Notes under the pieces: generated by a model
What the model was told of the DNA's origin: nothing
The model's input: the letters and a program-made list of their open reading frames with translations, nothing else
Databases searched by the model: none
Shown: piece by piece, positions 16,231-25,616 of the stretch
How positions within the stretch are numbered: position 1 is the stretch's first letter
Layout: every line of letters begins with the position of its first letter
Translations under genes and position numbers: made by a program
Assembly: GCA_949127975.1 (NCBI GenBank)
Contig: CASBRB010000229.1
Coordinates: 1-49,435 of the forward strand
DNA from: Oscillatoriales cyanobacterium PMM_0019
Lineage (GTDB): Bacteria; Cyanobacteriota; Cyanobacteriia; Cyanobacteriales; CASBRB01
DNA length: 49,435 nucleotides
Reading direction: 5' to 3'

Positions 16231-16896
16231 ATGTCCAAAAACACACTAGGTCTTGAGCAGCAAGTCCACGATTATCTATTATCTGTATCTTTACGCGAAC
16301 CGGATCAACTCCGGCAACTGCGGGAAGAAACCGCCCGTCATCCTCATGGGATCATGCAGATTTCACCAGAACAAGGGCAGTTTATGGCACTGCTCATCCA
16401 ATTGCTAGGGGCTACCAAAACCCTGGAAATTGGTGTGTTTACTGGTTATAGCTCTCTGTCGGTAGCTTTAGCCCTTCCCCCAAATGGTAAAATTATCGCT
16501 TGCGATGTTAGTGAAGAATATACCTCGATCGCTCGTCGCTATTGGCAGGCGGCTGGGGTAGCAGACAAAATTGATTTGCGTATAGCACCAGCACTCACGA
16601 CTTTAGATCAGCTTTTGGCTACTGGGCAAGCAGGAACATTTGACTTTGCTTTTATTGATGCGGATAAGTATAATTATCTAGCGTATTATGAAAAAGCTCT
16701 CGAACTCATTCGTCCCGGCGGTTTGATTGCCATTGATAACGTTCTCTGGTCTGGACAGGTTGCCAACCCTCAAGTGCAAGATCATAGTACCCAAGCGATC
16801 CGAGCGTTCAATGAGAAGTTGCACCACGACGAACGGGTGTCACTCAGCATGGTTCCGATCGCCGATGGACTCACTTTAGCACTAAAGCGACCTTAG
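16231..16896 (+). CDS. class I SAM-dependent O-methyltransferase
   Basis: A 221-residue methyltransferase of the caffeoyl-CoA/catechol O-methyltransferase group. SAM-binding motif I is [16 protein letters not shown] (about 69-84), the adenine-contact acid is in IACDVSEEY, and the metal-binding region is [13 protein letters not shown] and [13 protein letters not shown]. The N-terminal helices [26 protein letters not shown] form the substrate lid of this family. In cyanobacteria such enzymes methylate o-diphenols; the natural substrate is not evident from its neighbours. Confidence 0.9.
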   Translation: MSKNTLGLEQQVHDYLLSVSLREPDQLRQLREETARHPHGIMQISPEQGQFMALLIQLLGATKTLEIGVFTGYSSLSVALALPPNGKIIACDVSEEYTSIARRYWQAAGVADKIDLRIAPALTTLDQLLATGQAGTFDFAFIDADKYNYLAYYEKALELIRPGGLIAIDNVLWSGQVANPQVQDHSTQAIRAFNEKLHHDERVSLSMVPIADGLTLALKRP

Positions 16897-16953
16897 TTGA
16901 ATTCGGTGACAACCTAGCCCTGTCAAGGTGTTTTTGCGTGTGTTCTCGTTTCT

Positions 16954-17183
16954 CGTTCCCAGCCTTGGCCCTTGTCCTTACCCACATTTATCGCTCATCC
17001 ATCAGCCCGCCTCCGGTTCAAACCGGAGGCTAATAGCCAAAGTCCGTTAAAACGGACTGAAAGCTACTTAAAAATAATTAGTCGGTTTTAACCGACTTAA
17101 GCTTAAGCTGCGCGATTTGAATCGCTGGCGGGATTGAAACGAAGCTAGAAATCTGGTTAAGGACAAGGCCTTGGCCTGGAACG
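16954..17183. mobile_element. structured palindrome array with terminal inverted repeats
   Basis: Imperfect arms of about 27 bases (cgttcccagccttggccc and its partner ending ggcctggaacg at 17157-17183) enclose a ladder of hairpins: cctccggtt/aaccggagg (17010-17029), agtccgtt/aacggact (17041-17058), gtcggtt/aaccgac (17081-17096) and gcgat/atcgc (17112-17125). There is no coding capacity. A related two-hairpin piece in the opposite orientation is at 37177-37228. It looks like a non-autonomous structured element. Confidence 0.6.
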
Positions 17184-17301
17184 AAGCCTTTGAGGCTCTG
17201 CCTCATGTCGTCGATCGAGATGAAAATGTAAACTATGTAACTATACTAAGTCATAAAATTTGGTATTTCAAGAGAAGAGATAAATTATTTAGGCGCTTGC
17301 T

Positions 17302-17652
17302 ATGGAATACACCTTTGACATCTTAGGAGTTTCTCCTGTTCTCTACTTCTTCAATCAACAACAAGAAATTATTCAGAAAAATCCCCAGCCTAGCGTAGAA
17401 TACATAGGAACTTATAAATGCACCCTTGATGCTTTCCTTGATAACATCGAGCGTGTTACCCCAAAGCGCGGTTGGAATTTTGATGAAATCGCGAACACAG
17501 TGCTTAACTTTTGGCTCAATCACTCGGACAACATTCGTTATTGGCAATCTCGACTAACGGATGCTGGTAAGGAAAATCTGTTGGTGTCAAGAGTTGCTGA
17601 CATTCAAGGGTTGCAGGAAGAGTTTGAATTTTTACTGGGTAAAGGTTTTTGA
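17302..17652 (+). CDS. conserved hypothetical protein
   Basis: A 116-residue soluble protein of a type seen in cyanobacteria but without a known function. The N-terminus is MEYTFDILGVSPVLYFFNQQ, and an aromatic-rich middle with LNFWLNHSDNIRYWQ and a helical end are visible. No motif or membrane segment is recognised. A moderate AT bias and the flanking repeats suggest an accessory gene. Confidence 0.6.
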   Translation: MEYTFDILGVSPVLYFFNQQQEIIQKNPQPSVEYIGTYKCTLDAFLDNIERVTPKRGWNFDEIANTVLNFWLNHSDNIRYWQSRLTDAGKENLLVSRVADIQGLQEEFEFLLGKGF

Positions 17653-17815
17653 TCAAGAGTACCAGGATTGTAGGGGCGAGAGCCCCTACGATTAATTGAC
17701 TCCTGACTCCTGTTCATTACTCATTTTATTTTTCGCTGTTTAAAAAACTTTAAACTTCACTGGATTTTTTTGTCAAATTGCTGTATTATAGTCACGTTTT
17801 TAATATCCGACTTGT

Positions 17816-18652
17816 ATGAGCAAAATTTCATCCCTAGCCAAGTCTGCGGTTGTGGTTCTAATTGCTGGAGTGAGTTTAATCTATCCTACTCGAATTCAGA
17901 CCCAAACACTTGGAGATGCTCCAATCCCACAGCCAGAGCCAACAAACACACCTCTTGAGGCTATTCCCATTCCCATAACACCTCCATCACCAGCGCAACC
18001 ATCTGTACTACCGCCTTCACAGCAGGTACTTACAGATAACTTAATTTCTCAAGTTTGGTGGCAACAGAAAATAAAATCTCAAGTTAGAACGGCTCACAAA
18101 AAGCAATACGATGCTTGTTTGTTTGGTGATTCAATATCCTCAGGAATTGGCAATACACTGGGAGATGGCACTTTTAACTTCGCCTTAGGAGGGATGAGTA
18201 CCGTTTCCCTCATTGAACAGTTAAAAAGTTTATCGACAGCCAAATTAAAATGCAGTCTAGCTGTTATTGCAGTGGGGACAAATGACGCCGATTACAATAT
18301 TACAAATGATATGTTTTTGAAAAATATGAAACAAAGTATTGCTTTGGTGAAAAGTATGGGAGCTGACAATGTATATTTGGTTCCTGCTTTTTACTCTACT
18401 ACTGAGGCGAGTAATCAGCCCCGGCTAGCTGGTTCTCTTGCCAGAGTAGAAGAAATTAACGCTCTTATTCGTCAAGTAGCAGCAATGGAAAAGGTGGTAC
18501 TTTTTGAGCAAGATATTCAACCATTGTACCAAGGTCAAGCTCTGAGAAAAGATTTAACCACTGATGGTGTTCATCTCAATGCCGAAGGTAAAAAAATTTA
18601 TCGGCACGCTTTATCAAAATTACTCAGTCTCCGTTTTAAAGGGTGTGATTAG
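17816..18652 (+). CDS. SGNH/GDSL-family hydrolase, exported
   Basis: A 278-residue esterase-like protein. A signal peptide (about 1-30) and a proline-rich linker (35-75) precede the hydrolase domain. The nucleophile block is FGDSISSGIG, the glycine block is FALGGMST, the asparagine block is VGTNDADYN, and the catalytic Asp/His pair is TDGVHLNAEGKKIY. All four SGNH blocks are intact. Substrates in this family include acyl groups on sugars and lipids; here the target is unknown, probably periplasmic or outer surface. Confidence 0.88.
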   Translation: MSKISSLAKSAVVVLIAGVSLIYPTRIQTQTLGDAPIPQPEPTNTPLEAIPIPITPPSPAQPSVLPPSQQVLTDNLISQVWWQQKIKSQVRTAHKKQYDACLFGDSISSGIGNTLGDGTFNFALGGMSTVSLIEQLKSLSTAKLKCSLAVIAVGTNDADYNITNDMFLKNMKQSIALVKSMGADNVYLVPAFYSTTEASNQPRLAGSLARVEEINALIRQVAAMEKVVLFEQDIQPLYQGQALRKDLTTDGVHLNAEGKKIYRHALSKLLSLRFKGCD

Positions 18653-18675
18653 TCATTTGTCTTATCGAATCCTTT

Positions 18676-18806
18676 GGCATCTGAATTAATTTTTTTTAAT
18701 CGCATTGCGGCGCAAAGGTAAGCGCAAAGGGCGCAGAGGTAGCTGCAATCATTAGGACTGTAGCACTGCCTCTACATTTAGCGGTTCCTAGGGGCAATCC
18801 CCCTGG
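18676..18806. repeat. family E and family A repeats
   Basis: Family E (tttggcatctgaattaat, T-run, aatcgcattgcggcgcaaag) is followed directly by a family A piece (gtagcactgcctctacattt, agcggttcctaggggcaatc). Both fill the gap between convergent genes. Confidence 0.7.
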
Positions 18807-18811
18807 GAATT

Positions 18812-19780
18812 TTAAGCGCTCATCTCTAGCATCCTCTTAATTGGGCGCAATGCTGCTAATCGCATATCTTCTGGTAGGGTAATTCCTGGGGCGCGATTTT
18901 TCATGGCTAGATACAATTTTTCTAATGTATTTAGTCGCATATAGGGGCACTCGTTGCAAGCGCAACTATTCGTCGGTGGCGCTGGGATAAATTCTTTCTC
19001 TGGTGACAGCTTCTGCATTTGGTGTATAATTCCTGGTTCAGTCGCTACTACAAAGGCTGAATGAGTGTTTTGCTGAGAATACTTTAGCAGCGCACTGGTA
19101 GAACCGATGTAGTTGGCGTGTCGTAGTACGGCGGGTTCACATTCTGGGTGGGCAATTACTTCGGCTTCTGGGTGGGTAATTTTTAGTTGGACTATTTTCT
19201 TTTCTGAGAAGTTTTCGTGTACGATACATGCTCCTTGCCACAGCACTAAGTCTCGCCCTGTCTGCTCTATAACATAGCGTCCTAAATTGCGATCGGGAGC
19301 AAAAATAATCGGTTGATTTTCAGGAATTTGGCGGACAATTTTAACCGCGTTAGAACTGGTGCAGATAATATCGCTCATGGCTTTAATGGCGGCAGAGCAG
19401 TTGATATAAGAAATTACTAGATGCTCCGGGTGAGCTGCCTTGAATGCGGCAAAGGCTTCGGGTGGGCAGCTATCAGCCAATGAGCAACCAGCATTTAAGT
19501 CTGGTAGCAGTACCAGTTTATCTGGATTCAGGATTTTGGCAGTTTCTGCCATAAAGTGGACGCCTGCAAAGACTATGACGTCGGCATCCGTGTTGGCTGC
19601 CTTCCGGGAAAGCTCTAGAGAATCGCCAATGTAGTCTGCCACATCCTGAATGTCCGGATCTTGATAGTAGTGGGCGAGAATCACCGCGTTGAGTTCTTGT
19701 TTGAGGGCTTGAATCGCCTCAAACAAATCATGGGGAGTTTCAGACAGTGGGGGATTTAAGGGGAGTGCAGTAATAAACAC
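18812..19780 (-). CDS. nadA: quinolinate synthase
   Basis: A 322-residue [4Fe-4S] enzyme that condenses iminoaspartate with dihydroxyacetone phosphate to quinolinate in de novo NAD synthesis. Family signatures present are [21 protein letters not shown] (start about 34), [34 protein letters not shown] and [11 protein letters not shown]. Cluster ligands are most likely C99, C185 and one of C273-C278. The full length and absence of a frameshift suggest an active enzyme. nadB is not in the window, and the gene appears monocistronic. Confidence 0.96.
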   Translation of the reverse strand: MFITALPLNPPLSETPHDLFEAIQALKQELNAVILAHYYQDPDIQDVADYIGDSLELSRKAANTDADVIVFAGVHFMAETAKILNPDKLVLLPDLNAGCSLADSCPPEAFAAFKAAHPEHLVISYINCSAAIKAMSDIICTSSNAVKIVRQIPENQPIIFAPDRNLGRYVIEQTGRDLVLWQGACIVHENFSEKKIVQLKITHPEAEVIAHPECEPAVLRHANYIGSTSALLKYSQQNTHSAFVVATEPGIIHQMQKLSPEKEFIPAPPTNSCACNECPYMRLNTLEKLYLAMKNRAPGITLPEDMRLAALRPIKRMLEMSA

Positions 19781-20030
19781 AATTAGCTTCTACCTGGAGT
19801 CGGGGGGGGTAGCCTTGTTCATGATTATAGTGGTTTTTACCAAAATTGGTCTCTGGGTATAAATTTAGCATCCGCAACGACAAGCACTGCTATATTTGCG
19901 GATGACTTGCTTTGATAAACCCACCCCTACCCCTCCCAGGAGGGAACATTGACAAGTTGCTGGCGATTACGTTATCTTTAGGGTTATCCATGAGCTTTTT
20001 AGAAGGTGCAAAAACGGGCGATGCTTGCCT

Positions 20031-21005
20031 ATGCTTGAGATAGATACGAACATTACATTAGGTATGGGCAATCAGGGCAATCAGGAACAATTGGTCAAAA
20101 TTGCTGTAGTTGGGGATATACACGAGCAATGGGAAGTCGATGACGGCATTGCCCTCAAGCATTTGGGGGTTGACTTGGTGCTGTTTGTGGGGGATATGGG
20201 TAATGAGTCCGTGTCGGTGGTGCAGGCTGTAGCTTCTGTGGATATTCCCAAAGCAGTAATTTTAGGTAACCATGATGCGTGGTACACTGCTACCGACTGG
20301 GGCAGGAAAAAGTGCCCATACGATCGCACCCTCGAAGATTGGGTACAGCAGCAGCTAGATTTACTGGGAGATAGTCATGTAGGATATGGTAAATTAGACT
20401 TCCCAGCGCTGAATTTAACTGTTGTCGGGGGTCGTCCTTTCAGTTGGGGTGGCCCACAATGGAAACATGGCGATTTCTATCAGGAGCGGTTTGGAATAGC
20501 TAATTTTGCAGAGTCTACCGCTCGGATGGTTGCCGCCGCCCAGCAGTCAGCATATGAAACTGTGATTTTTGTCGGTCATAATGGTCCTACAGGTTTAGGC
20601 TCGAATCCCGAAGACCCCTGTGGCAAAGACTGGGGAGAACCCGGCGGAGATTACGGAGATCCGGATTTGACGGATGCTTTAGCCCAAACTCGCGCCCTTG
20701 GTAAAAATCTTCCTCTGGTAGTTTTTGGTCATATGCACCATAAATTGAGGCACACCACGGAACGTCTACGCAAGCAGCTCCATGTTAGTTCAGAGGGAAC
20801 AGTATACCTGAATGCAGCAAGCGTGCCTAGGATTGTTAATACTGACAGCGAGTGCCTGCGTAACTTTTCCCTAGTCTACCTGCAAGGTGGCATAGTCACC
20901 CAAGCGTCTTTGGTTTGGCTGGATAAAACCTTCACTGTGGCATCTGAGCAGATATTTCTCGATCGCACTAAACCACTTGTCAGCACTCCCCCACTTCTGA
21001 TATGA
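20031..21005 (+). CDS. calcineurin-like metallophosphoesterase
   Basis: A 324-residue protein when started at ATG 20031; TTG 20025 adds two residues. Metal-binding motifs in order: GDIHEQW, GDMGNES, GNHDAW and, near the end, GHNGP and FGHMHHKL, which complete the dinuclear metallophosphoesterase site. Members of this cyanobacterial/plant subfamily have an insert around RPFSWGG and a GKDWGEPGGDYGDPDL loop. The physiological phosphate ester is not known. It lies just upstream of tRNA-Ser. Confidence 0.9.
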   Translation: MLEIDTNITLGMGNQGNQEQLVKIAVVGDIHEQWEVDDGIALKHLGVDLVLFVGDMGNESVSVVQAVASVDIPKAVILGNHDAWYTATDWGRKKCPYDRTLEDWVQQQLDLLGDSHVGYGKLDFPALNLTVVGGRPFSWGGPQWKHGDFYQERFGIANFAESTARMVAAAQQSAYETVIFVGHNGPTGLGSNPEDPCGKDWGEPGGDYGDPDLTDALAQTRALGKNLPLVVFGHMHHKLRHTTERLRKQLHVSSEGTVYLNAASVPRIVNTDSECLRNFSLVYLQGGIVTQASLVWLDKTFTVASEQIFLDRTKPLVSTPPLLI

Positions 21006-21020
21006 TAAATAGAGACGCCT

Positions 21021-21105
21021 GGAGAGGTGGCAGAGTGGTCGAATGCGCCTGACTTGAAATCAGGTGAACCGCAAGGTTCCGTGGGTTCAAATCCCACCCT
21101 CTCCG
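21021..21105 (+). tRNA. tRNA-Ser (anticodon UGA)
   Basis: An 85-base class II tRNA. The acceptor stem pairs ggagagg with cctctcc. The anticodon stem cctga/tcagg encloses the loop cttgaaa with anticodon TGA (Ser, reads UCN codons). The long variable arm (gaaccgcaaggttc) and TPsiC arm (gtgggttcaaatcccac) are complete. The 3' CCA is not encoded, as is usual in cyanobacteria. Confidence 0.97.
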
Positions 21106-21161
21106 TCCATTGGTTCGTAGTGAGGACTTTAGTCCTCATTATCCGCGTAAGTCCTGTATAA

Positions 21162-21605
21162 CTAAAGAATGGTAAGATAAGTTTCATTAGGGCCGATGGG
21201 CAATACTTTCAAGCTTTGATTTTTCAACTCTACTTCAATGCCTAATGCTTCCATCGGCAAAACACCTAAAAGAGGACTTCTGCCTGCTGCGAGTTCCAAA
21301 CATTCAAAAGTTCCCTCCCTACCACACAAGGAAATTTTGGCATCTTGAAAAATCCGGGCACTACTAATCCCGGTAGCTGTTTCTACAACCACTTCCTTAA
21401 GAATTTTCAAGCCGAGTCTGGCAATTACATCTGCTGGCAGACACAAAGTTGTGGCTCCCGTATCTACTAAGACATTTTCTAGGGTGATAGACCGTACTTG
21501 CTCTGATGGGATTATACCATCTTCTGCTTTAGCCTGATCTATCCGATTTGTGATGACTAACGTTGTCGTAACTTTTCCCATTGCGTTGTCGGTCGTTGGT
21601 CGCAT
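21162..21605 (-). CDS. clan AA aspartic protease-like protein
   Basis: A 147-residue retropepsin-like protein. The catalytic motif is VDTGATTLCLP (D-T/S-G type), with a hydrophobic-hydrophobic-G motif near LLGVLPMEALGIEV. A dimer would form the active site, each chain giving one Asp. Such short proteins are frequent in cyanobacteria near accessory genes. The substrate is unknown, and a non-proteolytic role is possible. Confidence 0.8.
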   Translation of the reverse strand: MRPTTDNAMGKVTTTLVITNRIDQAKAEDGIIPSEQVRSITLENVLVDTGATTLCLPADVIARLGLKILKEVVVETATGISSARIFQDAKISLCGREGTFECLELAAGRSPLLGVLPMEALGIEVELKNQSLKVLPIGPNETYLTIL

Positions 21606-21668
21606 AATGTTCCTAAACTTGTGGTATTATAATTTAATATATGGTAGCGATCGCTTAACAAACAGTAA

Positions 21669-21840
21669 GATTGTAGGTTGGGTTTCGTTCCTCAACCCAA
21701 CTTGCTAGTTGTAAAACCTTAACAGGACTTACGCACTGCCTCTATATATAGCGGGTTCGTAGGGGCAAACCCCTGTGGTTGCCCCTATATATGCTTATCA
21801 ACTATACTGTTATCAAACAGTTTCAATGGTAGGGGCAGTA
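21669..21840. repeat. family B palindrome plus family A repeat
   Basis: The palindrome ttgtaggttgggtt...aacccaactt (about 21669-21703) is followed by caggacttacgcactgcctc, tatatatagcgggttcgtag and gggttgcccctatatatgc-like sequence. The left end caggacttacgca matches the MITE terminal repeat, but the right end is missing. It lies just ahead of the helicase start. Confidence 0.75.
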
Positions 21841-21845
21841 GGCTG

Positions 21846-23378
21846 GTGAAATTGTCTGCAAAGGGTATTTATAAAGTCAAACATCAAGCTACAAGCAAGG
21901 GAATCGCACCTAAATATATTTATAATGTAGCGCCATTACCAGATGACGACCATTTTGTCAATAAGCTATTAGTCGCTGCATCTCAGGGTAGTTACAATCT
22001 TAATCTACCACCAGGATGCCCTAGAATACCCTCCTCTATCCAACTGCGGCAGTATCAGCAACAAGCGGTAGCTAGCTGGTTTGCTAATCAAGGGCGAGGC
22101 ACCCTGAAAATGGCTACTGGTAGTGGCAAGACTATCACCGCTCTAGCGATCGCTTCTGCACTTTACCAAAAAATCGGCTTGCAAGTCTTACTCGTCGTCT
22201 GCCCGTTTTGCCATCTAGTCACCCAATGGGGGCGAGAATGCGAAAAATTTGGCATGGCACCAATATTAGCGTTTGAGAATGTACATCACTGGCAAAACCA
22301 ACTCTCTACCCAACTCTACAATGTGCGTTGTGGCACTCAACCGTTTCTTAGCGTTATCACCACCAATGACACCCTGATGAGCGAGGGGCTACAATCTCAA
22401 TTAAAGCATTTCCCAGATAAAGCCTTAATTATTGGAGACGAAGCCCATAACCTGGGGGCAAAGCGTCGGGAAGCAAGTTTACCTCGCAATATTGGGCTGC
22501 GACTAGCTTTATCAGCAACGCCAGAGCGGTATCTTGATGAAGATGGTACCCAATCTTTATTTGATTATTTTGGCGCAGTAATAGATCCTGAGTTTACCCT
22601 AGGAGATGCTATAGCACAAGGTGCCCTAGTACATTACCTCTACTATCCCATTCTAGTCGAGCTTACAGAAGCAGAGAGCCATACATACTTAAAATTAACT
22701 AAAAGTATTGGGAGGGCGCTGCTATTTCGCCAACGAGAAACCCGCTCAGCTAATCTCAGCAACCATGATTATCAAGACTTAACACCATTACTAATGCAGC
22801 GGGCAAGGTTAATCGGAGCGGCTGCTAATAAATTAACCGCGTTGCGCCAGTTAATGAGTACACGCCTAGATACGACGCACACTTTATTTTATTGCGGTGA
22901 TGGTTCTTCTGAAAGCAGCCGCCAACTGCAAGCGGTTACTAAAATGCTGGGTAATGACTTAGGTTACAGAGTAAGCACCTACACCGCCGAGACATCCTTA
23001 TCAGAGCGCGAAGATTTGCGCTGTCAATTTGAAACTGGCGAGTTACAGGGTTTGGTAGCCATTCGCTGTTTAGATGAGGGGGTGGATATTCCAGCCATTC
23101 AGACTGCGGTGATTTTAGCCAGTAGTGGCAACCCACGCCAGTTTATTCAGCGACGGGGGCGAATTTTGCGCCCTTACCCAGGCAAGCAACGCGCACACCT
23201 CTTTGACATGATTGTACTGCCGCCAGAGCTAGACAGGGAAACCTTGGAAGTAGAGCGCAATCTGCTGCGCAAAGAATTGCGGCGCTTTGTAGAGTTTGCT
23301 GACTTGGCTGATAATGCTGGGCAAGCTAGGGTAAAACTGCTAGCGCTGCAAAAAAGATATGGTTTGTTGGATATTTGA
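21846..23378 (+). CDS. SF2 DEAD/DEAH helicase, phosphorothioation-system restriction type
   Basis: A 510-residue type III restriction/UvrB-like helicase. The Q-region is IQLRQYQQQAVASWF, Walker A TGSGKT (91-96), DEAH box 198-201, motif III ALSATPER, and the C-terminal motifs are CLDEGVDIP and QFIQRRGRILRP. The block from FANQGRGTLKMATGSGKT to QLSTQLYNV resembles helicases annotated as DNA phosphorothioation system restriction enzymes. That link is recalled from family knowledge and must be tested. The start is GTG 21846, and the first 55 residues look unconserved. It heads a same-strand cluster with a DndD-like ATPase and a phosphorothioation-associated protein. The nuclease partner is not identified. 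Confidence 0.75.
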   Translation: MKLSAKGIYKVKHQATSKGIAPKYIYNVAPLPDDDHFVNKLLVAASQGSYNLNLPPGCPRIPSSIQLRQYQQQAVASWFANQGRGTLKMATGSGKTITALAIASALYQKIGLQVLLVVCPFCHLVTQWGRECEKFGMAPILAFENVHHWQNQLSTQLYNVRCGTQPFLSVITTNDTLMSEGLQSQLKHFPDKALIIGDEAHNLGAKRREASLPRNIGLRLALSATPERYLDEDGTQSLFDYFGAVIDPEFTLGDAIAQGALVHYLYYPILVELTEAESHTYLKLTKSIGRALLFRQRETRSANLSNHDYQDLTPLLMQRARLIGAAANKLTALRQLMSTRLDTTHTLFYCGDGSSESSRQLQAVTKMLGNDLGYRVSTYTAETSLSEREDLRCQFETGELQGLVAIRCLDEGVDIPAIQTAVILASSGNPRQFIQRRGRILRPYPGKQRAHLFDMIVLPPELDRETLEVERNLLRKELRRFVEFADLADNAGQARVKLLALQKRYGLLDI

Positions 23379-23417
23379 TATTTGGTGATTGTGCTTTTAT
23401 AGGTGCGTTAACGGTAT

Positions 23418-23496
23418 CAGGACTTACGCAGCTACACTAAATACAGCGGTTCCTAGGGGCAATCCCCCTTTGTGTGCCCAGTGTGCGTAAGTCCTG
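23418..23496. mobile_element. small MITE-like element
   Basis: A 79-base element with terminal inverted repeats caggacttacgca and tgcgtaagtcctg and a short family A core (agcggttcctaggggcaatc). It sits between the helicase and DUF6745-type genes. No clear target duplication is seen. Confidence 0.7.
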
Positions 23497-23558
23497 ATTA
23501 TAACTGTGCCCGCTAGATCGTTTATATTAAAGGTAAAGATGAGTACGGGGTTGGCGGT

Positions 23559-24629
23559 ATGTCAAAGTTGGCAATTGAACAATTTACTCCTGAACAAGAA
23601 GCCTTAATTCCTATCTATAAAGATAAGTGGTGGCAAATAGCTACCTCCACCAAGCGACTCGATCGTCAAAAAGCTACAAAAGTTGTAAAAGCACTATATA
23701 ATTTAAGTGGTAACTCAGTAAAAGAGATTATATTTTTTGATAGCCCTTTTGCAGCTTTTAATAGCATTGAAGTCCTTATACAAATCGAGCATTTTTTAAA
23801 ATTAAATAATAATTCTATAAATAAAAATCTATGTGAGATAGGAACAATTTTTAATAAACTCTGGCTGCGCTTGCAGAAGCTCAGCTACGAATCACCAGTA
23901 TATCAACAATTGATAGAACAAGTAAATTGGCAGATAAGAACCGAATTAACCGGGAGAATGGAAAATGAACTATCAAGGCGAATCGACCACAAATTGTGGC
24001 AGCGATTGGCAGGTAAACCGAGAGTAGGAGGTCAAAGTCGGCTCCAAAATATTTGCATTCAACCTGAAAGGTTAGCTGGGTTTTGTAATTATTTTGATTG
24101 GGATTTTTCTGTGATAAAGGGTGTAGCCGATCGCCAAGAATGGGAAATATTTCAGTCACTGGTTAAAGAGTGTGGTTGGATTATACCTCTGGAAAATGCT
24201 TGTATCATTTGCGAACGCCCCCACATCCTTTCTTTCGACAATCAACAACAACTACATGGGGAAGGCTATCCAGCTATTCAGTTTATTGATGGGTTTAGTA
24301 TCTATGCCTATCATGGTGTAACCTTATCTGAAAAATATGGTCAAGTTCCTCCTTCTCAATGGTGTTCTGAATGGCTATTATCTGAACCTAGCGCTGAAAT
24401 TAGGCGAGTTTTACTTCAAGGAATTAGTTACAACAGGATTTGGCAAAATTTAACAGCTATTGAAATAGATAGTTGGCAAGAATACACTTTACTAAAAGTT
24501 AATAATGATGGCGAATTAGAGCCAACTTATTTACTAAAAATGACCAGCCCTAGTAGCGGTTCTATTCATGTCATCCGTGTACCGCCTAATATTCTCTCGG
24601 CTCGTGAAGCAATTCGTTGGGTACATTAG
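23559..24629 (+). CDS. DUF6745-type hypothetical protein
   Basis: A 356-residue protein. The second half has the signature of the DUF6745 group: LHGEGYPAIQFIDGFSIYAYHGV, LSEKYGQVPPSQWCSEWLL and EIRRVLLQGISYNRI. The N-terminal half is helical (LAIEQFTPEQEALIPIYKDKWW). The family is frequent in filamentous cyanobacteria and often occurs near leucine-rich or STAND-type genes, but its role is not known. Here it follows the helicase in the same direction and may belong to the defence cluster or be an insertion into it. Confidence 0.7.
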   Translation: MSKLAIEQFTPEQEALIPIYKDKWWQIATSTKRLDRQKATKVVKALYNLSGNSVKEIIFFDSPFAAFNSIEVLIQIEHFLKLNNNSINKNLCEIGTIFNKLWLRLQKLSYESPVYQQLIEQVNWQIRTELTGRMENELSRRIDHKLWQRLAGKPRVGGQSRLQNICIQPERLAGFCNYFDWDFSVIKGVADRQEWEIFQSLVKECGWIIPLENACIICERPHILSFDNQQQLHGEGYPAIQFIDGFSIYAYHGVTLSEKYGQVPPSQWCSEWLLSEPSAEIRRVLLQGISYNRIWQNLTAIEIDSWQEYTLLKVNNDGELEPTYLLKMTSPSSGSIHVIRVPPNILSAREAIRWVH

Positions 24630-24646
24630 GGACAGGACTTACACAC

Positions 24647-24841
24647 GGGAGCAACGCCAAAAAGTGATATTTAGCGCCAAAAGCCCAATAGCTTTCTCAG
24701 TAAGGGCTAAAGCCCTCACTACGAACTAATTTCCAAGAAAAAGTTAAAGGGCTAAAGCCCTCACGACGAACGAAAAAGTTTGTAGTGAGGGCTTTAGCCC
24801 TCAGTAAGGCTCACGACTTCTCACTTTTTCGCGTTGCTCCC
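24647..24841. mobile_element. MITE-like element with family C cargo
   Basis: About 195 bases bounded by near-perfect 21-base inverted repeats (gggagcaacgc...aaagtga and tcacttt...gcgttgctccc, one mismatch). The interior holds three copies of agtgagggctttagccct in alternating orientation. No coding capacity. A distinct element family from the caggacttacgca type; a few bases of the latter lie just upstream (24634-24642). Confidence 0.7.
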
Positions 24842-24967
24842 AACGAACTCCTACTGCCGCACGATAAAACTGGTAAAACAACGGCGGTAGCCAAAAAAAC
24901 TAGCTTAGGATAGAAGTGAAGCCTTCACCAGATTGCTAGAGTACGAGTACATTATATTTTTCAACCT

Positions 24968-25414
24968 ATGACCTCAGCCAACCATTCTCCTTTTCGACGT
25001 AAAGAAATTCTTCGAGGCATCCTCTCCGTATGTATAATTATAGTGGGGATAACTCACTTTATTAGACCAGATCAGTATGCCAGAATAGTACCACCACCAT
25101 TTCCACCCTTGGCATCCGTATATATTAGTGGGGTTTTTGAGATTTTAGGTGGGATTGGCTTGCTAATTCCATTTGTGAGCGTAGCTGCTGCATGGGGGCT
25201 GATTTCCCTGTTTATTGCCGTGTTCCCTGCTAACATTTACATGACATTACATAATATTGAGCTAGAAGGGATTCCCCATAGCCAAGCCCTTTATATAGCA
25301 AGGCTACCTTTTCAGGCAGTGTTGATTGCCTGGGCTTGGTGGTACACTCGCCATCCAGAGCAGCAGCATGGAGCTTCTAAAGTTGCCGAGGAAGCTAAAA
25401 CACTTAGCCAGTAG
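24968..25414 (+). CDS. DoxX-like membrane protein
   Basis: A 148-residue protein with four predicted transmembrane helices (ILSVCIIIVGITHFI, the VYISGVFEILGGIGLLIPF region, AAWGLISLFIAVFPANIYM and RLPFQAVLIAWAWWY). The helix 2 GxxEILGGIGLLIP pattern is characteristic of the DoxX/DoxD family. Its function is usually unknown; some members are linked to oxidative stress. It shows no obvious link to the flanking nuclease-like genes and is probably a passenger. Confidence 0.82.
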   Translation: MTSANHSPFRRKEILRGILSVCIIIVGITHFIRPDQYARIVPPPFPPLASVYISGVFEILGGIGLLIPFVSVAAAWGLISLFIAVFPANIYMTLHNIELEGIPHSQALYIARLPFQAVLIAWAWWYTRHPEQQHGASKVAEEAKTLSQ

Positions 25415-25421
25415 AACTCCT

Positions 25422-25466
25422 ACAGGTTTGTAGGGGCAATCCCCCTGTGGTTGCCCCTATATATGC
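25422..25466. repeat. family A repeat (partial)
   Basis: Reads aggtttgtaggggcaatccc, ctgtggttgcccctatatat, gccc. The ggggcaa/ttgcccc hairpin is intact but the outer ends are missing. Confidence 0.75.
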
Positions 25467-25616
25467 CCAGTCCAATCGCTTTATAAAAATAGTTCTTCCT
25501 TATCAACTTAAGTATAACAAAAAAAATAACAGGTGTCAAGGGGGGCAGAAAAAATATTTTCCTTTGGATAAACGACGCAGTAACTCGCTAAAATATAGCA
25601 AACTTTAAGGGGCAAC

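Noticed and set aside
20876-21187. Minus-strand frame with WTERVGFEPTEPCGSPDF
   Set aside because: It is the reverse complement of tRNA-Ser read as protein, a well-known false gene.
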